A stretch of DNA of 64,000 bases from positions 43,051,890 through 43,115,889 of the forward strand of contig OY992540.1 of NCBI GenBank assembly GCA_963921195.1. Reading direction: 5' to 3'. The position numbers and the translations under genes were made by a program. Below the pieces are notes generated by a model that searched no databases, had not been told where the DNA came from, and saw only the letters and a program-made list of their open reading frames with translations. Shown here one piece after another: positions 20,144-46,490 of the stretch (position 1 is the stretch's first letter; the number at the start of each line of letters is the position of its first letter). The stretch comes from Pegoplata infirma (Eukaryota; Arthropoda; Insecta; Diptera; Anthomyiidae).

Positions 20144-20935
20144 TGAGGAGTCGCAGAACAAAACGTACTTTTTCGCATTTTTTGACAAATTGATTTTTTG
20201 TTCTTTTTAAATTATTTGGTTCGAAATCTATCAGAAAAAATTTCCATAGCGTGAATTATTTTTGTTTTTCATCAAGAAAATGGATTTCTTAAAAATTGGT
20301 GTGTAAAAAAAAGCGTCCTTTTTTGTTAATTTTTTATCAAAACGTACTTTTTTCATTGTATTTCATATGCAAGATTTTTCATAATTTTATAATGCCATTT
20401 TACTCTTATATTCCATATACATATAAATGCCCACCAAGGTTTTTTGAGGCCTTCTTGCAAGCCAGTGAAGGATTTCCCCTTAATCTTCTTATTGGTCTAT
20501 TTACACCCCACAACCACAGTATGAGGGTACATTAACTTTGCCAATTCGTGTGTAACGTATCTAAATATGGGCCAATGAGGCTCATTTGTAGTTTTTACTA
20601 AATAAGAACATTTTTAAAACACTCGATCAAAATAGTATAGTCTAAAAAAATACGCACATCAAAACGTCGTTTTTAAATTATTTTTAAACAAAACGTACTT
20701 TTTTCATTATTTTTTTAACAAAACGTACTTTTTCCAAAGTAAAAGTGGTTTTATATTAAACATCCTTAACATATAATGTGGTGACTTATGGCAGTTTGAT
20801 GCATCTCTTGATAAGCAAAAAATTTGTTACCATATTCAGATTCATGCAGTTTTTTAAAGGGGCGAAATAAATAAACCTCAATTTCCCAAAAAATTTTAAT
20901 ATGCGAAAAAGTACGTTTTGTTCTGCGACTCCTCA
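20144..20935. mobile_element. TIR element, 792 bp, with AAAACGTACTTTTT repeats
   Basis: Perfect TIRs of 35 bp begin TGAGGAGTCGCAGAACAAAA at the left; the complement ends at 20935. ACAAAACGTACTTTTT, taken from the TIR, recurs near 20337, 20693 and 20720, with weaker copies near 20309 and 20662. A reverse-oriented mini-me 3' end is nested near 20498-20600. No clear target duplication and no transposase. Confidence 0.82.
20498..20600 (-). mobile_element. Mini-me 3' terminus nested in the TIR element
   Basis: On the minus strand it reads a TAGATACGTTACACACGAAT block, GGCAAAGTTAATGTACCCTC and ATACTGTGGTTGTGGGGTGT, matching the 3' end at 62625-62702. The microsatellite and 5' portion are not recognisable. 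Confidence 0.65.
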
Positions 20936-21522
20936 ACTAAAGGGCATTTATTCGATTATACAAACACAAACATAATTATCTTTGGTATATGTAGGTATAT
21001 ATCATAATGATAATAATGATGGTCATGAGCATGATGAGAATGATGATAACTTAAATGCTGATATTTGATATTAAACCAACCTACAAAACAAATTTCTATT
21101 AATTGTTTGAAATTTGTACACCTACTAAAAATAACAGGTTACTATAACTATCAAAATTTAATGCAATTTATAGTTAATACACAAACATACACAATCCTCA
21201 TTGAATAAGTGCATCTAATGGAACCCCATAGTATAGACTGTTTACACTGTGCAACAGTAAAAAAACACAAGAACTTGATTATATAGGTTCGATTCTATTA
21301 CCAAAAGGTAGTAAAACACTGTACCCAGATTATCCAGTTTGGTGACCAATTCCTTCTTATGGGCCTCCAAAGATTCAGAAAAGTAGTGGGAAGCTCAATA
21401 TATGATGTCAACAGTTTTTGCCCGCCAGCTTAATCAGAGTTGGTGCTATCGCTTAAGTATATTTGGGAAAAATATGGTTAATAGTCCATTGAACTAATTC
21501 TATTAACATTTTATGCTTAAAC
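20936..21522. other. Stretch with an ATG/ATGATA run and unassigned complex sequence
   Basis: An imperfect ATGATAATAATGATGG run lies at 21005-21055. From about 21320 to 21470 the sequence is GC-richer and has short open stretches on both strands, but nothing I recognise. AGGTTCGATTCTA near 21287 resembles an RNA polymerase III B-box; no A-box partner is visible. Confidence 0.4.
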
Positions 21523-21812
21523 AAGTAGGAGAGTTAAATTCGAATCCATTATTACCCTCAACAATGTCCTATTAAAGTGAATTTTCTAACGCTAAAAAAA
21601 AAACAATTTTGATTAGAAATATTTCATTTTGAGTAAAAAACTTTTTTTAGTAATTAAAAAAAAATAATTACTAAATTTTTTTTTTGTGTAAATTTTGTTC
21701 CGCGGAATTTTTTTTTTTCAAAAAAAAAAAATTTTTGCAAATAATCTTTTATTACATTGTGGAGGATATCAATACATTCGGCAAAGCCGAATTTAACTTT
21801 TTTATTTGTTTT
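21523..21812. repeat. Head-to-head pair of mini-me 5' termini
   Basis: AACAAGTAGGAGAGTTAAAT and ACCCTCAACAATG (plus) are followed about 200 bp later by the inverted version CATTGTGGAGGATAT..ATTCGGCAAAGCCGAATTTA ending at 21812. The plus-strand terminal hairpin has decayed while the minus one is perfect. The frame over 21654-21842 reads through these repeats. Confidence 0.72.
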
Positions 21813-22925
21813 TTTATATTTTTTAAATAACACACTTAACATTTTCTAACTCTTGAGACCAATTTAAAAAATAAAGTAACATGTATCCGATAAAGGGACC
21901 TGTTAACTAAAACTCGATCCACTCTAACTCAGCAGGATTGTCAATAATCACCGATCAAAAAAGATCTTATCTTTGTGCAAGTTTCAGCCCGATCGAACGA
22001 CATCGGTTTTAAAAGTGTGTTCTTTTCCTTAATTTAATATTTTTTATTTTAAATATTAAAAAAGGTTCGCCAAGCCAAACTTAGTGAGAATCTCTGGTAT
22101 ATAAACGTCAGAGTATTTGTTTTAATGCTTGCATCAGTTCGTATATATGAAAATGTGTAATAGTGTTTGCTAGCGATACCGCAGACCTATTAAGTTTGAA
22201 TATTTTATGATGTTGTCGTCAGCATACATTCATAATTGTACCATACACTTGCATAATTGTATGCAAAAGTACAGGATATCCTCACTCAATTACATATAAT
22301 CAGAATACAGTAAAGATTGACAATGACGATCTAGAGAACTAACGAATAAACTTATATTTTCACTGTCCTTAAGTTCGCTTTATCCAGACACTGCTGTTTT
22401 TGTGATATTATTACATGTGATTGTGTGGTTGTGTAAGTTTGCAATTTGGAAAAACTAATATATGTATTTTGTAATTAACAAACTAATACCGGGTTCTTAA
22501 ATATACTTAGACAATATAAACTAGTTAGCATAAACACACTTAAAAGTACAGGAAAGGACTTAAAACGTAAACAGTAGGGCGTCCCGTCAAATCTAAACTT
22601 TCGTATTTCTTGTCGTAGAACTTTTTGGAACTAATTTAAATAAAAAAAAATAATGTTTAAAAAGCATTTTCCCATAAAGAACGCAAAAATTCACAATTAT
22701 TAAGACGGATTTATTTGTCATAAAATTTGGACATAAATTCTGGTCGAAATACGAAATTTTATTCAACTTTAACAACTGGTTGCCGACTGAGGAAGACCTT
22801 GCAAAATTTGTTCATACATTTTCCCACAGTCAGCTCTAACGTGGCCATCGTTTGGCAGGCAGAGATAGAAGCCGATATGCTTAGTATTAGTGACATCCGC
22901 TTAATACTTTGGCTGTGATCACCAT
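21813..22925. other. Mixed low-repeat stretch
   Basis: Near 21960-22015 the text GTGCAAGTTTCAGCCCGATC and CGACATCGGTTTTAAAAG resembles 29255-29300, a second weakly conserved repeat. Further on there is no recognisable gene. From about 22840 the sequence turns into mini-me-like text (GGCAGGCAGAGATAGAAGCC). Short paired frames on opposite strands at 22727-22953 are not convincing. Confidence 0.4.
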
Positions 22926-23072
22926 TTCCACAGACGGAGAGACAAACGGACATCGCAAGAATGTCTTCAATTGCTCACTGATCAATAATATATTTATACA
23001 CATTATGAGGTCCTAGACCGATATTTCGATTAGTTACAAACGGAATGACAAACATATATATGCCCTCTAGGA
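22926..23072 (+). mobile_element. Mini-me 3' segment, interrupted
   Basis: A degenerate GACGGAGAGACAAACGGACA microsatellite is followed by TCGCAAGAATGTCTTC, a TA run, TTATGAGGTCCTAGACC, GTTACAAACGGAATGACAAA and CATATATATGCCCTCTAG. The normal closing hairpin is missing because the CTAACAAGG element starts here. Confidence 0.75.
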
Positions 23073-24466
23073 CTAACAAGGAAGGTCTTTCACAGGGCAC
23101 CCACTGATTTTCCTGAAACTTGAATATGGGAATGAGGGGGAAAAATAAGAGTGTTTTTTAGCTGCTCAATCTCAAATTTAAAGAAGGGTTGCCACCTTAT
23201 GAAAAAAAGGGCTTTCGGGAAAATCCGTATAAAAGCCGAACTAGCAGGAATTTCGGCAAACGTAAAACTACGGGTCTGCTTAATTTCGATAGAGATTATT
23301 ATAAATGATTTTGGCGGTCGTACGTATATACATCTCCCTTTGACCCGCTAAATGTGAAATTGGGCGACTAAAAAATATGTAACTCTTATTTTGATCCCCT
23401 CTTTCCTATATATGAGGCATTCCACACCAAATGTCCAGCTAAAAAAAACATGTGTACCGTAAACTTCAGAATATGTTGTATGGATAGCCCTATATGGAAC
23501 TTAGAAAATTGCGTTTTTGGTTTTCAATTTTTCAAAAACTGGGCTTAGGAGACGTGGTCAAATATTGGAAAAATGGTAAAATTTGTGGCGATTTGCCTCG
23601 ATTGAATATTTATCACATTAAAACGGAATGCACTACAATCTCAAAAATTTACATTCATCGATAGCCCATACAAAACTATATTGTATGGGCTATCGATTAA
23701 ATTTTTTTTTTGGAAAATTTTCAGAACCCGTTCTGAAATTTTCCATTTTTTAAAAAAGTCAATTTATCAAAAATCCGGCCACTTTTTTTTTAAGTTTAGA
23801 TGTTTGTCCATCCACACAAAAAAATTCAGAAACACGTTCTTCGTTTTTTTCGAGAAAATCGCATTTGAATTTTAAATTTCATAACAATTTTGTAATTTGC
23901 TTGTATTTTCTTGCTTTAACGTTGTGAATGAGTAATATTAATTGCATAAATTCTTCTCATACGCTCTGTTGAAACAAGAAAATACAAGCAAATTACAAAA
24001 TTGTTATGAAATTTAAAATTCAAATGCGATTTTCTCGAAAAAAACGAAGAACGTGTTTCTGAATTTAAAAAAAAAAAAAAAGTGGCCGGATTTTTGATAA
24101 ATTTACTTTTTTAAAAAATGGAAAATTTCAGAACGGGTTCTGAAACTTTTGCAAAAAAAAAACTATATAAGAATGTACATTTTTGAGATTGTGGTGCATT
24201 CTGTTTTAATGTGATAAATATTTAATCAAGGCAACTCGCCACAAATTTGACAATTTTTCCAATATTTGACCACGCCTCCTAAGCCCAGTTTTAGAAAATT
24301 TGAAAAACCAAAAACGCAATTTTCTTAGTTCCATATAGGGCTATCCAAGCAACCTATTCAGAAATTTACGGGACACATGTTTTTCTATAGCGGGACATTT
24401 GGTGTGGAATGCCTCATATACACAAGTTTCAGAAGAATCGGCTCTGTGAAAGACCTTCCTTGTAAG
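23073..24466 (-). mobile_element. CTTACAAGG..CCTTGTTAG element carrying a fold-back
   Basis: The left end CTAACAAGGAAGGTCTTTCA and the right end TGAAAGACCTTCCTTGTAAG are inverted over about 24 bp. Their CTAAC/TTAAG asymmetry matches the elements at 26983 and 28400 in opposite orientation. Text such as CCTGAAACTTGAATATGGGA and CACAAGTTTCAGAAGAATCG parallels those relatives' GTTCATGAAATTTGG ends. The fold-back at 23413-24416 makes up most of it, leaving about 390 bp. Confidence 0.72.
23413..24416. mobile_element. Fold-back (long-TIR) element, copy 2
   Basis: TGAGGCATTCCACACCAAAT and its complement lie at the ends, with TA on both sides (23411-23412, 24417-24418). The arms of about 460 bp match copy 1 at 1232-2726. 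The unpaired centre (about 23920-23985) is the reverse complement of the centre of copy 1. The left arm also has an extra short inverted duplication, ATCGATAGCCCATACAAAAC directly followed by its complement (23657-23699). No coding sequence. Confidence 0.8.
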
Positions 24467-26155
24467 TTGCATCCTATCTTACTAGTGTAGTAACAATATT
24501 GCAGATAATATTAAGAAAATATTACTCAGGAAACGTATGTCGTGTCTTTGACAAAAATTTTAGGAAATTGCAATTGAGTTTTCTTTTTCAACATCCTTGT
24601 TATCCTTAACTTTTTCTTTTGCACTTTTCAAAAGTCAGCTTAAGAACATTTTAATTAAAGATTATTTTGGAAGAAAAAATATTAACTCACATATTGATGA
24701 CCAGCACAGCAAAAACGAAGATGAATGTTAAAAACTAAAATTCCTAAAAAGTCTTAAATAAGAGAAAGAGCTTCCACTTTAAATTCATATACTTTGCATA
24801 TAAAGACAAAAATTATAAAACAAAAAAAATTATAGAATTTAGTAAAGAAGAGAAAATATTGCATTAAATTTTTTCTATTGCATAAATTTCACTTCAATTT
24901 AACATTTCAATTAATTTTGTTTTCTACATATTTTCTCAAGCTTTGAAAGACAAACAACTGCAGTATGGGGTCAAAAAAATAAAATTGCTATCAATTTTTA
25001 AGACAAAGAAAGCAATAAAATTATAAAAAAAAAAAATAAAAATTTTAAAACATTTTTACAACTTGTAGTAAAACAACAACAGGTTGTTTTTTTTATATAA
25101 AAGAAAAATGTCAACAATACTGTCAATGAATGGAAGTTATTTATGGTATTATTGTGGTGAAGACTTTACGGGTAAAAATTTATGATTGTATATAATATCA
25201 TTTATTAAAAAATTTTAAGAACTTGATCCGAATTTAAATCCGTCTGAATCTCGGATTTTGCCAAATCGGTCTTTTCTTAGCTATCCATTTTGCAGATTAG
25301 AGCACTTATAAAAAATTTTTAATCTAACACATTCAAATTTTTTACTCGGACTATTCAAACTTTTCAAACAATTCTTTAGAAAATTTAAAATAATAAATTT
25401 AAACTGATTTAAAATAAAAATATACTGCTATATAAATCTATGTGAACGTTGATATAGTACTACATGACTATAGAAATTTATAAAATTAAGTTGAAATTTC
25501 TTGTAAAATATCAATCTCAGCTGTGTGTCAAAATACGACAGCTTAAAAAATGTTTATAAATTTTTTTATATTTTTTTCTTCTTTAAAAGATTAAATATTA
25601 AAAATACATAATTTTTTTGTATATTTTTGTTTGATATTTATGAGGTTATACAAGCAATCAAGGTTTTATTAAAGAAGTCATTGATATCAAATAAATCTTT
25701 GGTGTATTAGCTCAGACACGTACATTAGAGTGGACTAAAAAAATATAATTTTAAAATTTAATATCATTCAGATCCAAGTTTTAACCCCGCAGCTAATAAA
25801 AAAATCTTAAACGTTTTTCCCCTCATTCCCAAACTACTTACCTACCACACTGAATGAATTTTGTTCATTTCGGCTATGAAAACGTACATTGGTTCTATGA
25901 AAAAAATCATTAGAAGTCAGCCAATGATGCCCTTCATAGAATCTATGAAACAAATGTTCAGAAAAAATATTAACTCAAATATTGATGATCAATGATGAAA
26001 AAGTTCATAGGCTATGAAAAAAAAAATTTATTATTCACTTTGTTTTTATTTGTTTTATTATTTCAATTTTGTTTATTTTTTTTATTATTTTAGTAGTATT
26101 TATTTAAAATTTTCTATTTTTAAAAATTTATATTCGAGATTCGAACACAAAACCA
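24467..26155. other. Low-repeat AT-rich stretch
   Basis: No gene recognised. AGAAAAAATATTAACTCAAA plus TATTGATGA is present near 24673 and 25953 (one mismatch), a separated direct repeat of about 29 bp. Near 25845-26010 there are repeated GGCTATGAAAA/TTCTATGAAA words. AGATTCGAACAC near 26137 resembles an inverted B-box. The frame at 26014-26214 is composition-driven. Confidence 0.4.
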
Positions 26156-26967
26156 CACTCAAAATATTTTGTAGGCAAAAACAAATGAAAAACACACTTA
26201 AAACCAGTGAATAAACAATTGAAAACCATCCCAGTAATTATTCATTTGTTTTAAAAACATCAACATTTATTTTTTACTGTTGGCAAAATTTTCTAAAATA
26301 AATAACACTAAACATTAAAAAATTACGGGTTTTTCATTCTTTTTTACCAACAAATTCGAAAAAAATAACCTACGAAAACATTAAAAATTAATGATAGTTC
26401 TGTTATTTTTACCAACAAATTCCAAAAAAATAACCTACCAAAACATTAAAAATTAATGATTTCGTAGGTTATTTTATACAATTTTCTATTGAAATATTTT
26501 TTTAAAATTTTTTAATAAAATTTTGGGGAATCGATCCCGCAATCAACTACATTCTGGCCAGACACTCTACCCATCGTGCCAAAGCCACTTGATACAAATA
26601 TGTTTTTATATTTCTATAAATAATTTTTTGAATTTTTTTTCTACAAACAAATAACTGACTTGTGTAGGTAAAAACTAATGATATATCATTAAAAAATACC
26701 AACAATTTAAAAAAAAATTACTTACACAAATCATTAAAAATTTAAAGAATAATCAGTAGTTTTTACTTACAGAACAAAAATAAATGACTTTATAAATTAA
26801 ATGTTAGTGAAAGTCTTTATTTTTTAGTGTGTTATTTTTGAAACAAAGGACTGATGTAGTCATTAATAAAAACTGAACATCAAACAAATGTTTTTTCTTT
26901 TAAAAACGACTAAACGGAAAACTTTTTAAATAAACTACAAACAGTTAATGACATAATTTTTTGAGTG
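26156..26967. mobile_element. CACTC..GAGTG MITE with tRNA-like segment, copy 1
   Basis: The ends are CACTCAAAATATTTTGTAGG and AATGACATAATTTTTTGAGTG minus its first base. The flanks are CA on both sides rather than TA. It is about 812 bp and nearly identical to 27284-28093. Internally, AACCTACGAAAACATTAAAA and AATAACCTACCAAAACATTA are repeated, and a tRNA-like segment lies at 26523-26591. It is non-coding. Confidence 0.83.
26523..26591 (-). pseudogene. tRNA-like segment inside the MITE
   Basis: On the minus strand it reads GTGGCTTTGGCACGATGGGT, AGAGTGTCTGGCCAGAATGT, AGTTGATTGCGG, GATCGATTCCCC. TGGCNCGATGGGTAGAGTG is close to a tRNA D-arm/A-box, and GGATCGATTCC is one change from the B-box GGTTCGATTCC. 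The anticodon arm does not fold well and only three T-stem pairs are good, so I call it a tRNA-derived relic, not a gene. Confidence 0.4.
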
Positions 26968-27283
26968 CAGTTGTTCGTGAAGCTTACAAGGGAAGTCTAC
27001 CTGGTGTCATACTCCGATCTTCATGAAATTTGGATATGTTGTTAAGAACGAAAATTAATTCGACACGTATTTTTTTTTTTAACGGCCCAAACTCATTTTT
27101 AGGGGGGGTTGATTTGCATGGGGGAAAATTGACCTTTTTCAGTTTTTTACGATTTACGCCTATTTAAACAAAATTGTGGTATCAGATTAAAGGTATTAAA
27201 AATATCTATCTGTGGTGCTAACAACGGGCCAAAGAAGTTAATATTTTTTGACTTATTAACAAAAGTGTCCTAAAATTTTGGTA

Positions 27284-28093
27284 CACTCAAAATATTTTGT
27301 AGGCAAAAACAAAAGAAAAACACACTTAAAACAAGTGAATAAACAATTGAAAACCATCCCAGTAATTATTCATTTATTTTAACAAACATCAACATTTATT
27401 TTTTACTGTTGACAAAATTTTCTAAAATAAATAACATTAAACATTAAAAAATTACGGTTTTTTCACTCTTTTTTACTAACATATTCGAAAAAAATAACCT
27501 ACGAAAACATTAAAAATTAATGATAGTTCTGTTATTTTTACCAACAAATTCCAAAAAAATAACCTACGAAAACATTAAAAATTAATGACTCCGTAGGTTA
27601 TTTTATACAATTTTCTATTGAAATATTTTTTTAAAAATTTTTAATAAAATTTTGGGGAATTGATCCCGCAACCAACTACATTCTGGCCAGACACTCTACC
27701 CATCGTGCCAAAGTCACTTGATACAAACATGTTTTTATATATCTATAAATATTTTTTTGATTTTTTTTCTACAAAAAAATTACTGACTTGTGTAGGTAAA
27801 AACTAATGATATTTCATTAAAAAATAAACAATTTAAAAAAAAATTACTTACACAAATCATTAAAAATTTAAAGAATAATCAGTAGTTTTTACCTACAGAA
27901 CAAAAATAAATGACTTTAAAAATTAAATGTGAATGAAAGTCTTTATTTTTTAGTGTGTTATTTTTGAAACAAAGGACAGAAGAAGTCATTAATAAAAACT
28001 GAACATCAAACAAATGTTTTTGCTTTTAAAAACGACTAAACGGAAAACTTTTTAAATAAACTACAAACAGTTAATGACATAATTTTTTGAGTG
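27284..28093. mobile_element. CACTC..GAGTG MITE with tRNA-like segment, copy 2
   Basis: 810 bp with TA on both sides (27282-27283, 28094-28095). It is nearly identical to copy 1 at 26156-26967; the two differ by scattered substitutions and small indels. It interrupts the CTTACAAGG element whose shorter neighbour at 28400 shows the uninterrupted order. Confidence 0.87.
27652..27721 (-). pseudogene. tRNA-like segment inside MITE copy 2
   Basis: Same segment as in copy 1: GTGACTTTGGCACGATGGGT, AGAGTGTCTGGCCAGAATGT, then GGGATCAATTCCCC. The B-box has one further change (C to T on this locus's opposite strand), consistent with neutral decay. Confidence 0.38.
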
Positions 28094-28399
28094 TATTTTA
28101 CTCAATATAACGAAAAGTGATGCAAGTTTGGACACGTTCTTAGCACACGTAGATAGGTTTTCCAAATACCTTTCATTTGGTATGTAACATGAGTAGGTTT
28201 CTTTGCATAATATAGGATATAAACGAAATAAACTGAAAAATGTCCTTGTCTTTCCCCCTTCTTTTTACCCCCTAAATATGAATTTGGGCCGCTAAAAAAA
28301 ATATGTGTGCCTTTATTTTTTCTGCTCTACAAAATAAAACCAATTCCATAACAATCCGCGGGTGAAACTAGGGAGACTTCCCTTGTTAGTCTCTAGCCA

Positions 28400-28879
28400 C
28401 TTACAAGGAGAGACTCCCTGGTGTCACCCTCCGGTCTTCATGAAATTTGGATACGTTGTTCAAAACGAAAATTAATTCGACACGTATTTTTTTTAGCGGC
28501 CCAAACTCAGTTTTAAGGGGGGTCGATTTGTATGGGGAAAAAAATTGACATTTTTTAGTTTATGCCTATTTACTTAAAATTAATATAGGCATATTTGGTA
28601 TCAGATTAAAGGTATTTAAAATACCTATCTCGTGATGCTAACAGCTTGCCAAAAAAGTAAATATTTTTCGACTCTTTAACGAAAATATCCTAAAATGTAA
28701 CATGACTAGGTTTCTTTGTATAATATAGGAGATAATCGCAAAAAACTGAAAAATGATAGTTTCTTTCCCCCTCATTAAAACTAAAAAAAAATACGTGTCC
28801 CTTTATTTTTCCTGCTCTACAAAATAAAACCAATTCCAAAAAGATCGGCGGGTGACACCAGGAATACCCTCCTTGTTAG
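28400..28879 (+). mobile_element. CTTACAAGG..CCTTGTTAG element, short intact copy
   Basis: 480 bp. It starts CTTACAAGGAGAGACTCCCT and ends GGGTGACACCAGGAATACCC plus TCCTTGTTAG. GGTGTCACCC near the left and GGGTGACACC near the right extend the inverted repeat to about 30 bp. It lies 10 bp after the previous copy in the same orientation. No coding capacity and no evident target duplication. Confidence 0.8.
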
Positions 28880-30155
28880 CTTAAGTGTATAAACATATAA
28901 TGACACTTAAAATCCATTTTGTTTAATGTTCTGCTTTAACATATTGAGTTTGTATCTATCTCCTGTCACAATGCTCTGCCAAAAGCGAATGTCAAAAAAA
29001 ATTTACCATTTTGACAAAAAAAAGTCAAAAAAGTTTTGAAAAAAAAAAATTAAAAAAAAAAAAATTGTATAATTTTTTTTTTTTTCGAAAGATTGAAAAA
29101 ATAGCTATCTAACACACTTTAGACAAATTTTGTTAAGAACAATATGTAATAAGTTACATGGAGGCGAAGAAATACTTTTTGTTATTTGTCAAATTTCGAC
29201 CCCCTCTAACTCTAACTAAAATAGTGTCCAAACTACTATACACTATAACTAACCTTGGTGAAAATTTCATTCCGATCGGAAGACATTGATTTTAAAAGTT
29301 GTGTCAATTGAGACGAAAACCTCTATAAAAAACCTTTTTTATCACACTCTATTACACATACTTAGACAAATTTATATTTTATGTACTAGACAATTGTATC
29401 AAATTTAGGTCTATTTATCATTTACTGTATCTTTGTGTGTTACTATGTGTTTACACTCAAAAAAACCTTAGAGTAGGTCAGCTGGAAATCAAAAGCAAAA
29501 CGATTTCCAGCTTAATAACAATTTTGTGATTTTACTAAAAACTACAAAACTGCTATTTAACAGATTTTAAATAAGATTTTCTTAACACTTTTTTTAGAAT
29601 TTTAAGTTTTTTACACACTCAAAAAGGGTTTTCTAAAAGAATTGTAACATAAAATTCATAAATTGAAAATCTTTTAAATAAAACCATTTTCACTTACATA
29701 TGTAATTTAAAAAATAAATAAAAAATACTAGAAAAAGTGATCACAAAAAAACTAAAGTAAAAAAATTTTTACTCCATTTTTGTCCCAGTTTTGAAAAGTT
29801 TTTAAAATTTTTTGGAGAAAACAAAACGATTTAATTTTTTTTAGGAAGAAGAATATACGATTATGAAGATTGTTAAAAAAAAACTTCAGATTTATTATTT
29901 CGAGTGAAAATACTTTTATAAATATTGTAAAATTTGTGAACATCATTTACGAATAACAAGAAAGAATTATGGATATTCTTGGTATTCGGTTTTTTATTGT
30001 TGTGACTGGTATTATATTTGTTTGTTTAAGCGCATTCCTTAGTGGCAATGTATGTAGGTAATCATGATTATAAAGAAATGTTTTCATATAAATCACAAAA
30101 TAAATGTGAAAAAATTCCTGTACATATTTTATTTCAAAAATGATTTGAATTTTAG
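28880..30155. other. Low-repeat AT-rich stretch with a MITE-like end
   Basis: CCGATCGGAAGACATTGATT with flanking text (29255-29300) is a weak dispersed repeat, similar to about 21985-22010. TTTACACTCAAAAAAACCTT at 29451 and TTACACACTCAAAAAGGG near 29611 look like CACTC MITE ends, but I cannot delimit an element. No gene. Confidence 0.4.
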
Positions 30156-30470
30156 ATATCCACTAGCGGACCCAACAGACGTGTCTGCCGGAATTAAAAA
30201 TATCAGTCGTTTGCATCGTGAGTTATGGTCTTGAATTCATTCAAAAAATAAAAACAAAAACAATTTAAATTTTTCCCGAATTTTAAAATTTCACGGGACA
30301 CTTTTCAAAATAAATTCATTTGTGCCATAATTAGTCAAATTGGCCGAGCCGTTCACAAGCGATCGGTTTTTGATATACCGAAAAAGGTGGGCGAAAAATT
30401 CTTATGTGAATTATAACTTACATTAACAGAAAATGCTTGTTAATTTTGTTCTCTTGCGCAAAACATTATG
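30156..30470 (+). repeat. Relic of the GTGGGCG-type fly repeat
   Basis: CCACTAGCGGACCCAACAGA and CGTGTCTGCCGG, then CAAATTGGCCGAGCCGTTCA, GATCGGTTTTTGATATACCG and AAAGGTGGGCG. The order matches one unit of the tandem family at 18956-19740 plus a leader. It is non-coding and diverged. Confidence 0.5.
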
Positions 30471-30781
30471 TAATGATAATGTTTTGCTAAAGGTATGGGT
30501 GCATTTCCGAAAGAAAAAATACGTTATATTCATATCTCATTACAGACAAAACGAATTGAAATTTTGGTCGAGGACCCCATTAAAATTATAGGTCTTTGGT
30601 CCATGATAAGACATTTTAGCGATATTCAGTCGAGCTGTAAATTTGGTAAACGAGCAAAATCTTATTCGTCTGTCTGTGGAAAGTAAGATAAAAAAAAATT
30701 ATGGAAAACTAAAAGTTTTGTCAAAAAAAAAAAAATTAATGTAAAAAAACTTTTTGATGAATAAAAACAAATTATACAAAA

Positions 30782-31180
30782 AACAAGTAGAAAAATTTAA
30801 TTCGACTTGGTCGAATCTATGAATACCCTCCACAATGTTATCTGATAGTAATTTTCTAAAAAAAATTTCAAAAAATTGCATTACAAATTTTTTATTAGAA
30901 ATATATATATTATTTTGAGTCAAACTTTCTTTTAATCAATCAAATTTTTTTGAGTGTAAAATTTTTTTGACTGTCAACATTTTTTTGAGTCTGCCATTTC
31001 ATTAAACAAAAAAAAATAATAATGTGTACATTTTTTTTTTTGAGTGTAACATTTTTTTTTTGAGTGTAAATACTTTTTTAGTGTACAATTTCTTTGAGTA
31101 ACTTATTACTTTGTAAAATATTTTTGTTGTTTTATACCTATAATGTAATACAAAAAAAAACTATTTCACATATTTTCTTC
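30782..31180 (+). mobile_element. Mini-me 5' segment beside the giant array
   Basis: AACAAGTAGAAAAATTTAAT, the GACTTGGTCGAATC hairpin variant and GAATACCCTCCACAATG, then repeated T-run/GAGTGTAA motifs. It is the inverted counterpart of 47037-47709, apart from a 289-bp MITE present only there. It also keeps the empty site of that MITE near 30894. A TTTTGTTGTTTTATACCTAT stretch near 31119 pairs with the other copy near 47080. Confidence 0.78.
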
Positions 31181-31250
31181 TTTATACCCTCCACTCTAGT
31201 GATATATATATATTCATGATCCTTGATCGATTTTAAGTCGGTCTAGCGAT

Positions 31251-46490
<15,240 letters not shown>

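Larger units (their letters stand above)
26983..28389 (+). mobile_element. CTTACAAGG..CCTTGTTAG element, copy with nested MITE
   Basis: It starts CTTACAAGGGAAGTCTACCT, continues GGTGTCATACTCCGATCTTC and ATGAAATTTGGATATGTTGT, and ends GGTGAAACTAGGGAGACTTC plus CCTTGTTAG. The MITE at 27284-28093 is inserted at a TA and accounts for 810 bp, leaving about 595 bp. The internal words ATTAATTCGACACGTATTTT and GGCCCAAACTC recur in copy 2. No open frame. Confidence 0.8.

Noticed and set aside
21287..21297. Isolated B-box-like GGTTCGATTCT as a tRNA gene
   Set aside because: No A-box at tRNA spacing and no cloverleaf could be drawn; it is only a possible SINE remnant.
21330..21470. GC-richer patch as an exon or retroelement fragment
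   Set aside because: Both strands have short open stretches, but I recognise no protein motif and no splice sites are convincing; left as unassigned.
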